Source of the DNA: Hymenobacter lucidus
GTDB taxonomy: Bacteria > Bacteroidota > Bacteroidia > Cytophagales > Hymenobacteraceae
Assembly: GCF_020447265.1 (NCBI RefSeq)
Contig: NZ_JAJADR010000005.1
Location: forward strand, 1-64,000
Direction of reading: 5' to 3'
DNA: 64,000 nt
Shown here: in pieces, positions 17,899-26,920 of the stretch
Position numbering within the stretch: the stretch's first letter is position 1
Layout: each line of letters begins with the position of its first letter
Position numbers and translations under genes: made by a program
The notes under the pieces: generated by a model
What the model was told of the DNA's origin: nothing
The model's database searches: none
The model's input: only the letters and a program-made list of their open reading frames with translations

Positions 17899-18222
17899 AT
17901 GATTAACCTGCGTGTTGTGTTGATTTCCCTGCTGGTTATGTTTCTGGGTATGGTGTTGTGGATGAGCTACTACTTCTACTTCCGCACCGACGGCCGGGGC
18001 CACGTGCTCAGAGAAGCCGACAGCCCAACTGCCGCCGCCCGCGGCCAGCTACTGCTGGCCCGCGCCGATGCCCTGACCAACCAGCAGAACTACGATAAGG
18101 CCAAAGTTCTGCTCGATTCCCTGCGCGACGCCGATGCCAACCCCGATATGTTCATCAGCACCGATGACCTGGAGCAGCGCTTCGACACGCTACGCACCCG
18201 CCGCTCTCGTGCCAAGAACTGA
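17899..18222 (+). CDS. Small single-pass membrane protein
   Basis: 107 residues. A membrane helix at about 5-27 (VVLISLLVMFLGMVLWMSYYFYF) is followed by a soluble part with a TPR-like helical pair (ARGQLLLARADALTNQQNYDKAKVLLDSL). No family recognised. It is bounded by the long inverted repeat and by a terminator, in the gap between the macroglobulin gene and SusD. Confidence 0.7.
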   Translation: MINLRVVLISLLVMFLGMVLWMSYYFYFRTDGRGHVLREADSPTAAARGQLLLARADALTNQQNYDKAKVLLDSLRDADANPDMFISTDDLEQRFDTLRTRRSRAKN

Positions 18223-18244
18223 TAGTTTAACTGACAGGAAATAA

Positions 18245-18280
18245 AAAAAGGGGTTCCAGTTTTCACTGGAACCCCTTTTT
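18245..18280. terminator. Bidirectional terminator between convergent genes
   Basis: Stem GGGGTTCCAG / CTGGAACCCC with a TTTTCA loop, A-run before and T-run after. It serves the small membrane protein on the plus strand and SusD on the minus strand. Confidence 0.9.
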
Positions 18281-18297
18281 ACTAGCTGCTGAGATGC

Positions 18298-19896
18298 TTA
18301 GTTAGCATCCCACCATACTTTGGTTTGTACATCGCCGGGCACGAGGCCAACGGCCGAAACGTTAGCCGTGTTGCGCGTCAACTCCGAGTCAACGTAAGGC
18401 AAGCGGTTCACGAATTTGCCGGCGCCCAGGATGTTCACGATGGGTGAAGTCAGCGTCGGGTTATTGGTACGACGCTGCTCCGACCAGGCTTCCATGCCGT
18501 TGGTGGCATAGTACGACAACCATTTCTGGGTGCTGATAGCCTTTACTTTATCCTGAACACTGCCAGCTACTGGGAAAGCAACTCGAGTTTGTGCCAGATA
18601 CGTAGCCGTGTTGGCTGCCGTCACGCCATAACGCGTCATGGAAGCAGTTACACCGTTATCATACAGCGTCTTGGCATTCTCAGCAGCCGTAGACCAACCC
18701 CGGGCAGCGGCTTCTGAGCGCAGGAACAAGCTCTCCTCGTAGGTCAGCAGCAGCGTGGGCCGCGACTTGGCCGCTGCGTCGGTAGCAGCAATACCAGCGT
18801 AGGTGCTGCCGGCAGCGCCAGAGTTGCTGAAAGCCTGACCGATGAAGAACGTACCGGGGAAAGAGTACCGAATCGAGTTCGGAGCAGTGGCCACGGGCGT
18901 GGTAGGCGTAATGAAGTTGTTGGCATACACGTTGCGGCCCGGCTCCACGAAGATCAGGTTGAGCTCCGGAGTCTTCAGATCAGCATCCAGGAAATACACG
19001 GGCAAGCGTGGATCGTTGGTGCTGGTCATGATGGTACCGACGGTAGTGCTGCCAGCCAGGTTGTTCTGCAGACGGAAGTTCGCCTGGTAGAATGGGTTTT
19101 CCGAGTTAGCAACGGTGCCGTTGTTGAACTGGAAGCTTTCCCCGCTCCGCATGAACAGCGCTGTTGCATCCGCGTTGCGAGCATACAGTTCTTTGATGCC
19201 TGCTGCCGCGCCAGCCGGATCCACTTCGCTGGTCCGCATGTACAGACGCAGCTTCAGCGTGTTGGCCAACCGGATCCATTTGCCCATGTTCGCTTCGTTG
19301 CCAGCCTGGTAGTTCAGGTCGGAAGTAGCTGGGAAACGGCCCTGCTGCTTGTTGATGTCGTTGATGGCATCGTCGAGCAGCAGCTGCAGGTTCTTATAGA
19401 TATCCTGCTGCTTGTCGTATTTGGGCGTAGTGTTAATGCCCGTCAGAGCTTCCGAGTAGGGCAGGTCGCCGTAGGCATCGGTCAGCACCTGAAAGGTGTG
19501 GGCCTTCAGGATTTTGGCAATACCCACCATGCGGAATTCGCTGGCGGGCGTGCCCTGCTCGATTACGTTCTGGAAATCCTGCAACGCGCCGGCGTACAGG
19601 TTCTGGAACTGACGGCCGTCGAAGGTGCTGGAAGGAATGTTGTACTGGTCGTAGCTGCGGTATTGGTTAGCACCGGAAGGAATGCCCATGTGCTGAGCCA
19701 ATATCTGACCCATGATATTGAACTGACCACCTACCACGAAGCTTACGAAAGCCTGGCCCGAGGGCAGCACTTGGACGATATCCGCAGTGCTGGGGTTGTT
19801 GGGGTCGGTATTGATGTCGAAAATGTCTTTTTCGCAAGCTGTGGTACTCAAGAGAAGCCCCAGCAATGCAATAGACCGTATGTTTTTGAATTTCAT
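18298..19896 (-). CDS. SusD/RagB-family outer-membrane lipoprotein
   Basis: 532 residues. Lipoprotein signal with lipobox STTAC and Cys at about 21, followed by the EKDIFDINTDPNNP opening typical of the SusD-like subgroup. The TPR-rich fold is suggested by the long helical middle part and the FQVLTDAYGDLPYSEAL segment near 140. It binds nutrient at the cell surface as the lid of the SusC channel encoded just upstream (19-bp gap). The substrate cannot be read from the sequence; no glycosidase or peptidase is beside it. Confidence 0.93.
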   Translation of the reverse strand: MKFKNIRSIALLGLLLSTTACEKDIFDINTDPNNPSTADIVQVLPSGQAFVSFVVGGQFNIMGQILAQHMGIPSGANQYRSYDQYNIPSSTFDGRQFQNLYAGALQDFQNVIEQGTPASEFRMVGIAKILKAHTFQVLTDAYGDLPYSEALTGINTTPKYDKQQDIYKNLQLLLDDAINDINKQQGRFPATSDLNYQAGNEANMGKWIRLANTLKLRLYMRTSEVDPAGAAAGIKELYARNADATALFMRSGESFQFNNGTVANSENPFYQANFRLQNNLAGSTTVGTIMTSTNDPRLPVYFLDADLKTPELNLIFVEPGRNVYANNFITPTTPVATAPNSIRYSFPGTFFIGQAFSNSGAAGSTYAGIAATDAAAKSRPTLLLTYEESLFLRSEAAARGWSTAAENAKTLYDNGVTASMTRYGVTAANTATYLAQTRVAFPVAGSVQDKVKAISTQKWLSYYATNGMEAWSEQRRTNNPTLTSPIVNILGAGKFVNRLPYVDSELTRNTANVSAVGLVPGDVQTKVWWDAN

Positions 19897-19915
19897 CGGT
19901 TGATGTTAATAAAAA

Positions 19916-22900
19916 TTACAGGGTCAGTTTCAGGCTGGCACCAAACGAGCGAGTCGATGGGTAAGCGAAGAACTCATATCCCTGGCTGTTACCCGAGCCG
20001 AACGAGCTTACTTCCGGATCCATGTGCTTCTGCGACTTAGGCGTCCATATAGCCAGGTTACGGCCGATGAGCGAGAACTGAATGCCGGTCAGCTTAGCTT
20101 TGCTTACCAAGTTGGCAGGCAAGCTATAGCTCAAGCTGGCTTCACGGAATTTCACGAAAGAGGCATCAAACAGCGAATTTTCGTTGATGTTCGAAACCTG
20201 CGACCAGTAAGCATAGCCACCGTCGGCCTTAACCGTGGTGTTAGGCGTGAAAGTTCCGTCGGCGTTGCGCAGTACCGAGTTGGGGTAGATGAAGGGCTGA
20301 CGGTCATTGGCCGTCGTTTCTTCCAGCGTACCGGCGAAGTAGCCAGTGGTGATAGTCTGCGAGTAGAACTTACCGCCCTGCTTGGTATCAAACAGCACGT
20401 TCAGAGCCAGGCCCTTGTAGGCCAGTGTGGTCGACAAGCCAGCCAGGTAATCGGGCTGGATGCTGCCCAGCGACGTCAGTTTAGGATCGGCGAGGGGGAA
20501 ACCAGTCGTAGGGCTTACTACTACGCGGCCTTCGGGGTCACGCAGCATCTTGGAGCCGAAGAAGCTCTGGTAAGGCTGGCCAACGCGAGCTTCCAGGGAA
20601 GGAGCGCTCAAACCACCCAAACCGATGTTTGGCGTATTGCCAGTCACGGCCGTTACCTCGTTGCGGTTGCGAGTGTAGGTCATGTTTACATCCCAGGTGA
20701 AACCGTTTTTCAGCTCGATAGGACGCAGGTTCAGCGCTACCTCGATGCCTTTGTTCTCCATCGAACCAGCGTTGTTGAACTGCGACGTGAAGCCCGAAGT
20801 GGTCGAAACTGGTACGGCTACGATGATGTCTTTGCTCACCGAGTTGTAGTAGGTGAAATCAAGGCCGATGCGGTTTTTGAGGAAACGTACCTCAGTACCT
20901 ACTTCGTACGCAGTGGTCAACTCCGACTTCAGGTTAGGGTTGCCCAGCGTGTTGCCTACCCGGAAGCCGGGGATGGTGTTGTTGAAGGGGAACAAGTACT
21001 GGTCGCTGAAGCCACCATCTACCGACGATTTGGTAAACACGGGCAGAATCGAGTAAGGAGGAGCCGACTTACCTACCGAGGCAATGTTGGCGCGCAGCTT
21101 ACCGAAGGTGATGACGTCACTTGGCAGCTTGAAGGCCTCCGTGAAGACGAAGCCTACGTTGGCGCTGGGGTAGAAGAACGAACGGTTAGCCTTGGGCAGA
21201 GTCGAAGACCAGTCGTTACGGCCGGTGAGGCCCAGGAACAGGTAGTCACGGAACGAAAGCTGTACGTCAGCATACGCACCCATCAGGCGGGTCAGCGTTT
21301 CGGTTTTAGCTACTACTACTGGGGCAGCCGAGTTGCTCAGGTCATAGAAACCACCGATTACCAGACCGTTGGCGTCCATGTTGTTACGCTCAAATGCCTG
21401 CTGCTGGTAGTTGCCGCCGAGTACACCTTTGATGGTGAAGTTCTCGTTGATTTCCTTCGTAACGTTCACCAACAGGTCGGTCGTTGCGTTGCGGCCGTAG
21501 AGCACGTCCTCAATGTAGCGGCCGGCCAAGTTGTTGATAGTACCCTGGGCAATCGTCTGACGACGACGGTCGGAGTAGAAGTCTACACCCTGACGCAGGG
21601 TGATGTTCAGCCACGACAAGGGGTCGTAGCTAAGCGTACCTGCACCCAGAACGCGGTCCACGTTGTCGGTCAGCAGGTTGTTTTCGAGCAGGAAGTAAGG
21701 GTTGTTCCGGAAGCCGTTCAGATAGTAACCCGTCAGGTTGTAGCGCGGGTCGTTGAAGTTCTTTTGATCCGTGATTTCAAAGTCACGGGGCGTGTTCACA
21801 ATCGTCTGGATAATGTTGGCCCGCGACTGACCCTGGATACCACGGTCACCACCCGACTTTACGTAGGTAACGGTACCGTTGGTAGTCAAGCGGTTGAACA
21901 AGCGCGTGCCGCCGCTCAAGGCTACCGACGTACGCTTGTAGTTGGTGTTGGGAACAATCGAGCTCGTGCGCACATCCGACAGGGAGATGTAGTAGTTCGA
22001 CGCCTCGTTGGAGCCGGCGAAAGAAACCGAGTTGTTGAAGGTTTTGCCCGTTTCGAAGAAGTCGCGCACGTTGTTCGGGCGGGCTTCCAGCTTAATGGAG
22101 TCAGCAGGCTCGTTGGCGTTGAGACGCAAACCGATGGTGTGCCAGTCGGCTACGTTCTGGCCCATGATTTTTGGACCCCAGCTAACGTTGTTGTCGGCAA
22201 AATACTCACCGTCCGAACCGCTACCGTAGGTGTTCTGGAAGTTGGGCAGGCGGTTTACGCGGTCAAAAGTAACCGAGCTGTTCACCGAAATCTGCGAGCC
22301 TTTCGTGCCCTTGCCTTGCTTGGTAGTGATGATGATAGCACCCGAAGCGGCACGTGCACCGTAGAGGGCAGCAGCAGCCGGGCCTTTCAGCACCGTAATA
22401 GATTCTACGTTGTTGGGGTCGATATCACCGGCCCGGTTTGGCAAGTCAACACCGTTGTTCAGGTCGCCACCCGAACCAGTCGAGCTGTTCACGGCGCTGT
22501 TGCTGATAACGATACCGTCAACTACATAGATAGGCTGGTTGTCGCCCGTGAACGACTGCGCGCCACGAATTACGACGCGCGTAGCGCCGCCGGCCGAGCC
22601 CGAAGCACCCGTAATCTGCACACCGGCTACGCGGCCTTGCAGCGAGCGAACCAAGTTGGATTCGCTGGCGCGGGTAATTTCTTTGTTTTCGAGCGTCTGC
22701 ACGGCATAGCCCAGCGACTTCCGCTCGCGCTCAATACCCAAAGCAGTTACGACAACTTCGCTCAACTGCTTAGAGTCCACTACCAGGCCAATGTTTATTT
22801 GGCTCTCGGTACCGATAGGGCGTTCTATTGAGACAAACCCAATAGAGCTAAAGGTTAGAGTACCGCCATCGGCAGGCACACTTAAGGTATACGTACCATC

Positions 22901-23071
22901 AGCGTTGGTCGATATTCCATTAGATGTACCCTTTAGCAATACCGTTACCCCAGGTATTCCTTCGCCAGTCTGGCGGTCTGTTACCCGCCCGGAAACACTC
23001 CGGTTCTGGGCTGTCACCTGCTGCAACAAGGTGAGCATGAGCAGAAAGCTCACGAATAATATTTTTTTCAT
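19916..23071 (-). CDS. SusC/RagA-family TonB-dependent transporter
   Basis: About 1051 residues from the ATG at 23071; 14 further codons are open upstream but precede the signal peptide (MKKILFVSFLLMLTLLQQVTA). Then follow a carboxypeptidase-D-like beta domain (about 23-110), the SusC-type box SEVVVTALGIERERKSLGYAVQ, the TonB plug with the VDGIVISNS stretch, and a 22-strand barrel ending in an aromatic/Leu terminus (SLKLTL). Forms an uptake complex with the SusD gene downstream. Base composition is a little lower in GC than the neighbouring housekeeping-style genes. Confidence 0.95.
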   Translation of the reverse strand: MKKILFVSFLLMLTLLQQVTAQNRSVSGRVTDRQTGEGIPGVTVLLKGTSNGISTNADGTYTLSVPADGGTLTFSSIGFVSIERPIGTESQINIGLVVDSKQLSEVVVTALGIERERKSLGYAVQTLENKEITRASESNLVRSLQGRVAGVQITGASGSAGGATRVVIRGAQSFTGDNQPIYVVDGIVISNSAVNSSTGSGGDLNNGVDLPNRAGDIDPNNVESITVLKGPAAAALYGARAASGAIIITTKQGKGTKGSQISVNSSVTFDRVNRLPNFQNTYGSGSDGEYFADNNVSWGPKIMGQNVADWHTIGLRLNANEPADSIKLEARPNNVRDFFETGKTFNNSVSFAGSNEASNYYISLSDVRTSSIVPNTNYKRTSVALSGGTRLFNRLTTNGTVTYVKSGGDRGIQGQSRANIIQTIVNTPRDFEITDQKNFNDPRYNLTGYYLNGFRNNPYFLLENNLLTDNVDRVLGAGTLSYDPLSWLNITLRQGVDFYSDRRRQTIAQGTINNLAGRYIEDVLYGRNATTDLLVNVTKEINENFTIKGVLGGNYQQQAFERNNMDANGLVIGGFYDLSNSAAPVVVAKTETLTRLMGAYADVQLSFRDYLFLGLTGRNDWSSTLPKANRSFFYPSANVGFVFTEAFKLPSDVITFGKLRANIASVGKSAPPYSILPVFTKSSVDGGFSDQYLFPFNNTIPGFRVGNTLGNPNLKSELTTAYEVGTEVRFLKNRIGLDFTYYNSVSKDIIVAVPVSTTSGFTSQFNNAGSMENKGIEVALNLRPIELKNGFTWDVNMTYTRNRNEVTAVTGNTPNIGLGGLSAPSLEARVGQPYQSFFGSKMLRDPEGRVVVSPTTGFPLADPKLTSLGSIQPDYLAGLSTTLAYKGLALNVLFDTKQGGKFYSQTITTGYFAGTLEETTANDRQPFIYPNSVLRNADGTFTPNTTVKADGGYAYWSQVSNINENSLFDASFVKFREASLSYSLPANLVSKAKLTGIQFSLIGRNLAIWTPKSQKHMDPEVSSFGSGNSQGYEFFAYPSTRSFGASLKLTL

Positions 23072-23913
23072 TGAAGAAAAAAAAGGTGAAAAGAGATGGA
23101 AACGAAACCACAATTTACACCTAAGACTCAGTGCTCACAAACTAATTCTGCTAATCATTTCTGTTGGACGCAGGAATACTGTAAAAATCTAGATTCATAG
23201 TAGAATACTTAATATTAAAAACGGGGTATTTCTACCGCAAACACTTCACTTATCAAATATTCGAGGGCGATACTACTGCCTTTTTACTATCAACTTCTGA
23301 AAAGCCCCCAGATTGCTCGCAGAGAGTCTTTTTGAGTATTTTACTGCTTAATTATCCTAAGCTTTCAACTCGCCTGTTCGAATTAATAAATCATTAAACC
23401 AATTATTATTAGCACAATTCACATTATACACCATCATTTTTACTTCCCTGACTACGCGTTTGCTCATACATATTCGCAAAAACAGTTATTGCTGCCTGAA
23501 AAAGCTAAATAAAAGCAGGTTTAAATTCGCAATCAACTATATACAACAGAGTTATGACCCGCTCTATTGTCTCAATCAGATTTTTCTGCGCAATGCTGAC
23601 CCCTATTCCAGGCCATCCCGGTGCTAAGGGCTTATACCTTTGATCTGAAAGGGGGTGTAGCTTACGAGCCAGGAAAACCCAACCGCCGGCCGTCAGCAGA
23701 AAGCGGCTTTGTAGTTGCCGATGTTGCCCGCGGCAAAACAAAGAGGCAGTTTTTTTACCGCATTGCCGCAATGAGAGTACGCTACCCTGTCACGGCTCAG
23801 AACCAGATTGTGCCGTGCCCAAGCTACCCAGATAAAGAAGCACCAACACTTTCGGCCGCGTATCTTGCCAACTCTGCCGGACGCAACTTGTCCGGCTTGT
23901 TGATAACAGGTGC
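23072..23913. other. 842-bp intergenic region between divergent susC and pbpC
   Basis: The left part (to about 23560) is AT-rich, as expected for promoters; the right part is GC-rich. A TACCTTTG (TAnnTTTG) at 23635-23642 could be a -7 element for pbpC, but no TTG stands at the right distance. Two frames of 88 and 98 codons cross here without domain character, so I do not call genes. Confidence 0.5.
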
Positions 23914-26271
23914 ATGAAACGCGCAGCTAAGGTTCTGCTTCCCCTCCTGGTACTCGCCGTTCTTGGCTGGGGCCTCGACCAGCTATTTCCTGTACCACCG
24001 CCGCCGCAGTACTCGCCCATTGTGCTGGCCGCCGATGGCTCGGTGCTACACGCCTTTCTGAACCCGACCCAGAAATGGCGCATGAAAACCGAGCTGCGCG
24101 AAATTACGCCGGCCCTGCGCAACACTATTATAGAGAAGGAAGACCGGTATTTCTATTATCACTTCGGCGTCAATCCACTGGCTATTCTCAAAGCGGCCGG
24201 CCGCAACCTGACGGGTACGGGCCGTACTACCGGGGCCAGCACTATTACAATGCAGGTAGCCCGCCTGCTGGAACCCAAAGAACGCACAGTAGGTAACAAG
24301 CTGCTGGAAATGCTGCGGGCCGTGCAATTGGAAGCACACTACAGCAAGGCCGAAATTCTGCAACTCTACCTGAACCTGGTACCCTACGGTGGCAACATTG
24401 AAGGCGTGAAATCGGCCGCCCTGCTCTACTTTCAGCAGCCGCCCGACTACCTCTCCCTAGCTCAGACCGTGACGCTGGCCATCATTCCGAACCGGCCGCG
24501 GGGCTTGGTGCTGGGCCGCCACAATGAGGCTATCCGGCAGGAGCGCAACCGGTGGCTGCGGCGCTTCGGACAGCAGGGTCTGTTTCCGAAGCAAGATATT
24601 GAAGATGCCCTGCTGGAGCCGCTGGACGCGCAGCGCCATGCAGCCCCGGCGCTGGCGCCCCACCTGGCGCGGCGGCTGGTGCGGCAGTTTCCGGGCCAGG
24701 CCAGCGTGGCCTCCACGTTGCAGCGCGGCAAGCAGGCCAAAGCTGAAGACCTGACCCGTAACTACGTGCGCCGCCTCCACGAATTGGGTATCAGCAATGC
24801 TGCCGTACTGGTAATCAACAACCGCACCCGGGCCGTGGAAGCCTACGTAGGCTCCGCCGATTTTCGGGATGCGGCCAATAAGGGGCAGAACGACGGCGTG
24901 CAGGCCATCCGCTCACCCGGCAGCACGCTCAAGCCGTTTCTGTACGCCTTGGCGTTGGACAAAGGCCTCGTGACACCTAAGCTGCTGCTGCCCGATGTAC
25001 CCACCAACTTCGGGGGCTACCAGCCTGAGAACTTCGACAAACGCTGTAATGGCGAAATACCCCTGGACCGTGCTTTGGCCTACTCGCTCAACATTCCGGC
25101 CGTCCGCACCCTCAATGAGCTGGGTGTGCCCGTTTTCACGGCTAAGTTGCGGGAAGCCGGCTTTCGGACGGTAGCTAGAAGCGCCCCGCGCCTGGGACTG
25201 AGCACGATTCTGGGCGGCTGCGGCGCTACTCTGGAAGAACTTACCAACCTGTATGTGACGCTGGCCAACGGCGGCGGGTATGCGCCGCTGCGCTTCGCTA
25301 GGAGGAATGAAGAACTGAGGATTGCGCAGGAGGCCCGCGCTGGCAATCGGAAGCAAACCCAGCCGACCAAACCAATTCAGAATTCGCAGCTATTCTCCCC
25401 TGCCGCCGCCTTTCTTATTACCGATATTCTGGCCCAGCTTACCCGGCCCGATTTACCGGTGGGCTATGAAACCAGCATCCGGCTACCCAAAATTGCCTGG
25501 AAAACCGGCACCAGTTACGGCCGCCGCGACGCCTGGAGCATCGGCTATAATAAGGAGTACACCATCGGAGTGTGGGTCGGCAACTTCAGCGGGCAGGGTA
25601 GCCCCGCCCTCACCGGCTCCGATATTGCCACGCCTTTGCTCTTCGACCTGTTCAATACGCTGGCCTACAACTCGCCCAACAACTGGTTTCAGCCCCCAGC
25701 TACCCTCGATTTTCGGCTGGTGTGCGCCGAGAGTGGCCGCCCACCCGGCGAAAATTGCCCCAACCAGCTCATCGACTACTTCCTGCCCGGTGTGTCGCCC
25801 AGTCTGCGCTGCCAGCACCAGAAGGAAGTGCTGCTCTCGGCCGATGGGCAGTATGTGTACTGCCGCGCCTGCGCGCCGGCGGCCGGCTACCGACGCGAGC
25901 TATATCCCAATCTGCTGCCGGAAGTAGCCTCTTTTAAGGAAGCCCAGGGCCTGCCCTACCGTCGGCTGCCGGCCCACAACCCGGCGTGCCAGCTTGTGCG
26001 CGGCGGCCGGGAAAAAGCGCCCAGCATTACTTCACCCCTAGCTAATACCGAGTACGTGCTCAACAAAGGCGAGCAGCAGCAACTCCTGCTCAGCTGCGCC
26101 ACCGACAACGAGGTACGGCAGGTGTCGTGGTACGTGAATGACCAGTTTCTGCGCACGGCGGCAGCTACCGAGCGGGTGTTTTTCCGTCCGCCGGCCGGCA
26201 CACTGAAGATATCCTGCGCCGATGACCACGGCCGCAACACCAATATTCAGGTGGTGGTGAGTGAAATGTAA
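23914..26271 (+). CDS. pbpC: Penicillin-binding protein 1C
   Basis: 785 residues. One membrane helix (about 6-25), a glycosyltransferase-51 domain (about 45-220) with the catalytic EKEDRYFYYHFGVNP motif and TGASTITMQVAR, then a transpeptidase domain with SxxK at S337-K340 (GSTLKPF) and KTGTS near 535, and a carboxy-terminal BiPBP_C beta domain (about 690-785). It polymerises and may cross-link peptidoglycan in the periplasm. In many bacteria pbpC is adjacent to the alpha-2-macroglobulin gene, which fits repair of damage together with protease trapping. Confidence 0.95.
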   Translation: MKRAAKVLLPLLVLAVLGWGLDQLFPVPPPPQYSPIVLAADGSVLHAFLNPTQKWRMKTELREITPALRNTIIEKEDRYFYYHFGVNPLAILKAAGRNLTGTGRTTGASTITMQVARLLEPKERTVGNKLLEMLRAVQLEAHYSKAEILQLYLNLVPYGGNIEGVKSAALLYFQQPPDYLSLAQTVTLAIIPNRPRGLVLGRHNEAIRQERNRWLRRFGQQGLFPKQDIEDALLEPLDAQRHAAPALAPHLARRLVRQFPGQASVASTLQRGKQAKAEDLTRNYVRRLHELGISNAAVLVINNRTRAVEAYVGSADFRDAANKGQNDGVQAIRSPGSTLKPFLYALALDKGLVTPKLLLPDVPTNFGGYQPENFDKRCNGEIPLDRALAYSLNIPAVRTLNELGVPVFTAKLREAGFRTVARSAPRLGLSTILGGCGATLEELTNLYVTLANGGGYAPLRFARRNEELRIAQEARAGNRKQTQPTKPIQNSQLFSPAAAFLITDILAQLTRPDLPVGYETSIRLPKIAWKTGTSYGRRDAWSIGYNKEYTIGVWVGNFSGQGSPALTGSDIATPLLFDLFNTLAYNSPNNWFQPPATLDFRLVCAESGRPPGENCPNQLIDYFLPGVSPSLRCQHQKEVLLSADGQYVYCRACAPAAGYRRELYPNLLPEVASFKEAQGLPYRRLPAHNPACQLVRGGREKAPSITSPLANTEYVLNKGEQQQLLLSCATDNEVRQVSWYVNDQFLRTAAATERVFFRPPAGTLKISCADDHGRNTNIQVVVSEM

Positions 26272-26474
26272 AAAACTGCTGTTACGACGCCCAATCCACT
26301 TTTTTGACACTCACTAAAGCACCTGTTGGAATTTACTCCATTACTTTAAGTTATAGTAACAGAATAGTTATTTTACCTATATCCTCAACCACCCCTCATT
26401 AAATTCACAACACATTGCATTTCAACTGATTGATTACAAAAATTATTAAACACCAGTATCTGATTTCACTATAA

Positions 26475-26507
26475 TTTGCAATTATAAAATTTCTGCTACT
26501 ACATTTG
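26475..26507 (+). promoter_or_regulatory. Bacteroidota promoter of the sulfur locus
   Basis: TTTG at 26475-26478 and TACATTTG at 26500-26507 match the Bacteroidota -33 and -7 elements (TTTG and TAnnTTTG) with a 21-bp spacer. Transcription would begin near 26515, about 20 bases before the riboswitch. Confidence 0.8.
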
Positions 26508-26535
26508 CAGTATCAATTCTTTACCCATCAAAGGA

Positions 26536-26635
26536 TTGTTTTTATACAGAGGCGTGGAGAGACAGGCTCGACGAAACGCCGGCAACCCCCAGTGATGAGC
26601 TGGAACGGTGCCAAGTCCTGACCATATAAAAACAA
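26536..26635 (+). promoter_or_regulatory. SAM-I-type (S-box) riboswitch
   Basis: The closing stem P1 is an exact 11-bp pair: TTGTTTTTATA (26536-26546) with TATAAAAACAA (26625-26635). Inside are the S-box landmarks in order: AGAGGCGTGGAGAGAC, GAAACGCCGGCAACC, and GGTGCCAAGTCC. It precedes sulfate assimilation genes, a fitting context for S-adenosylmethionine repression. The GTG start of the Cys-rich reading frame is only 8 bases after P1, so ligand-stabilised P1 would pair the A-rich stretch in the position of that ribosome binding region. This switch could therefore control leader translation rather than form a classical terminator. Confidence 0.88.
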
Positions 26636-26642
26636 CGACGCC

Positions 26643-26738
26643 GTGAAAACCTTGTCCAACGCCCGCACTGCTTCTCCTACCTTCTTTGCTGTACAGCATG
26701 GATGTTGTGGCATGATGATGTGCTGTCGGTGTTGCTAG
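26643..26738 (+). CDS. Candidate Cys/Met-rich leader peptide of the sulfur locus
   Basis: A 31-codon frame from GTG at 26643 to TAG at 26736. It starts V/M-K-T-L and ends HGCCGMMMCCRCC: six Cys and three Met codons among the last eleven residues. No Shine-Dalgarno is present, as usual in this phylum; an A-rich stretch precedes the start. Such a run of the pathway's end products is the hallmark of an attenuation leader in which ribosome stalling reports charged tRNA-Cys and tRNA-Met. It lies between the SAM riboswitch and cysH. A second mini-ORF with the same K-T-L opening and three Cys lies at 33069. The alternative is a chance frame; the codon run makes this less likely. Confidence 0.65.
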   Translation: MKTLSNARTASPTFFAVQHGCCGMMMCCRCC

Positions 26739-26774
26739 CTGCTCACGCCCCCTGCTTTTCCTGCCGTGCCCCAA

Positions 26775-26836
26775 GGCCTTAGCTAGCTAAGGCCCATTGT
26801 CGCACACACCTTTTCCGACTACCGCAGGATAGTCGG
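26775..26836 (+). promoter_or_regulatory. Candidate attenuator hairpins before cysH
   Basis: GGCCTTAGCTAGCTAAGGCC at 26775-26794 is a perfect palindrome. The stop-codon region of the leader contains GCTAGCT (26734-26740), complementary to AGCTAGC at 26781-26787, so a stalled ribosome could favour a different fold. A second stem, CCGACTA / TAGTCGG, lies at 26815-26836. No T-run follows, so a Rho-dependent or translational mechanism is more likely than intrinsic termination. Confidence 0.45.
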
Positions 26837-26920
26837 CCCGCTGCGCCGCAACCTGCCTGCGCCCGGGCCCTTCGCACAGCCGGCATTTTCTCCTGAGAAA
26901 AGCCACATCCTCTTTCCATC

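Noticed and set aside
20024-22831. 935-codon open frame on the plus strand opposite susC
   Set aside because: The susC frame on the other strand has a signal peptide, plug and barrel throughout. The antisense frame has no domain and results from codon composition.
23505-23917. Small frames of 88 and 98 codons in the susC-pbpC gap
   Set aside because: They overlap each other on opposite strands, lack domains, and one runs into the pbpC start.
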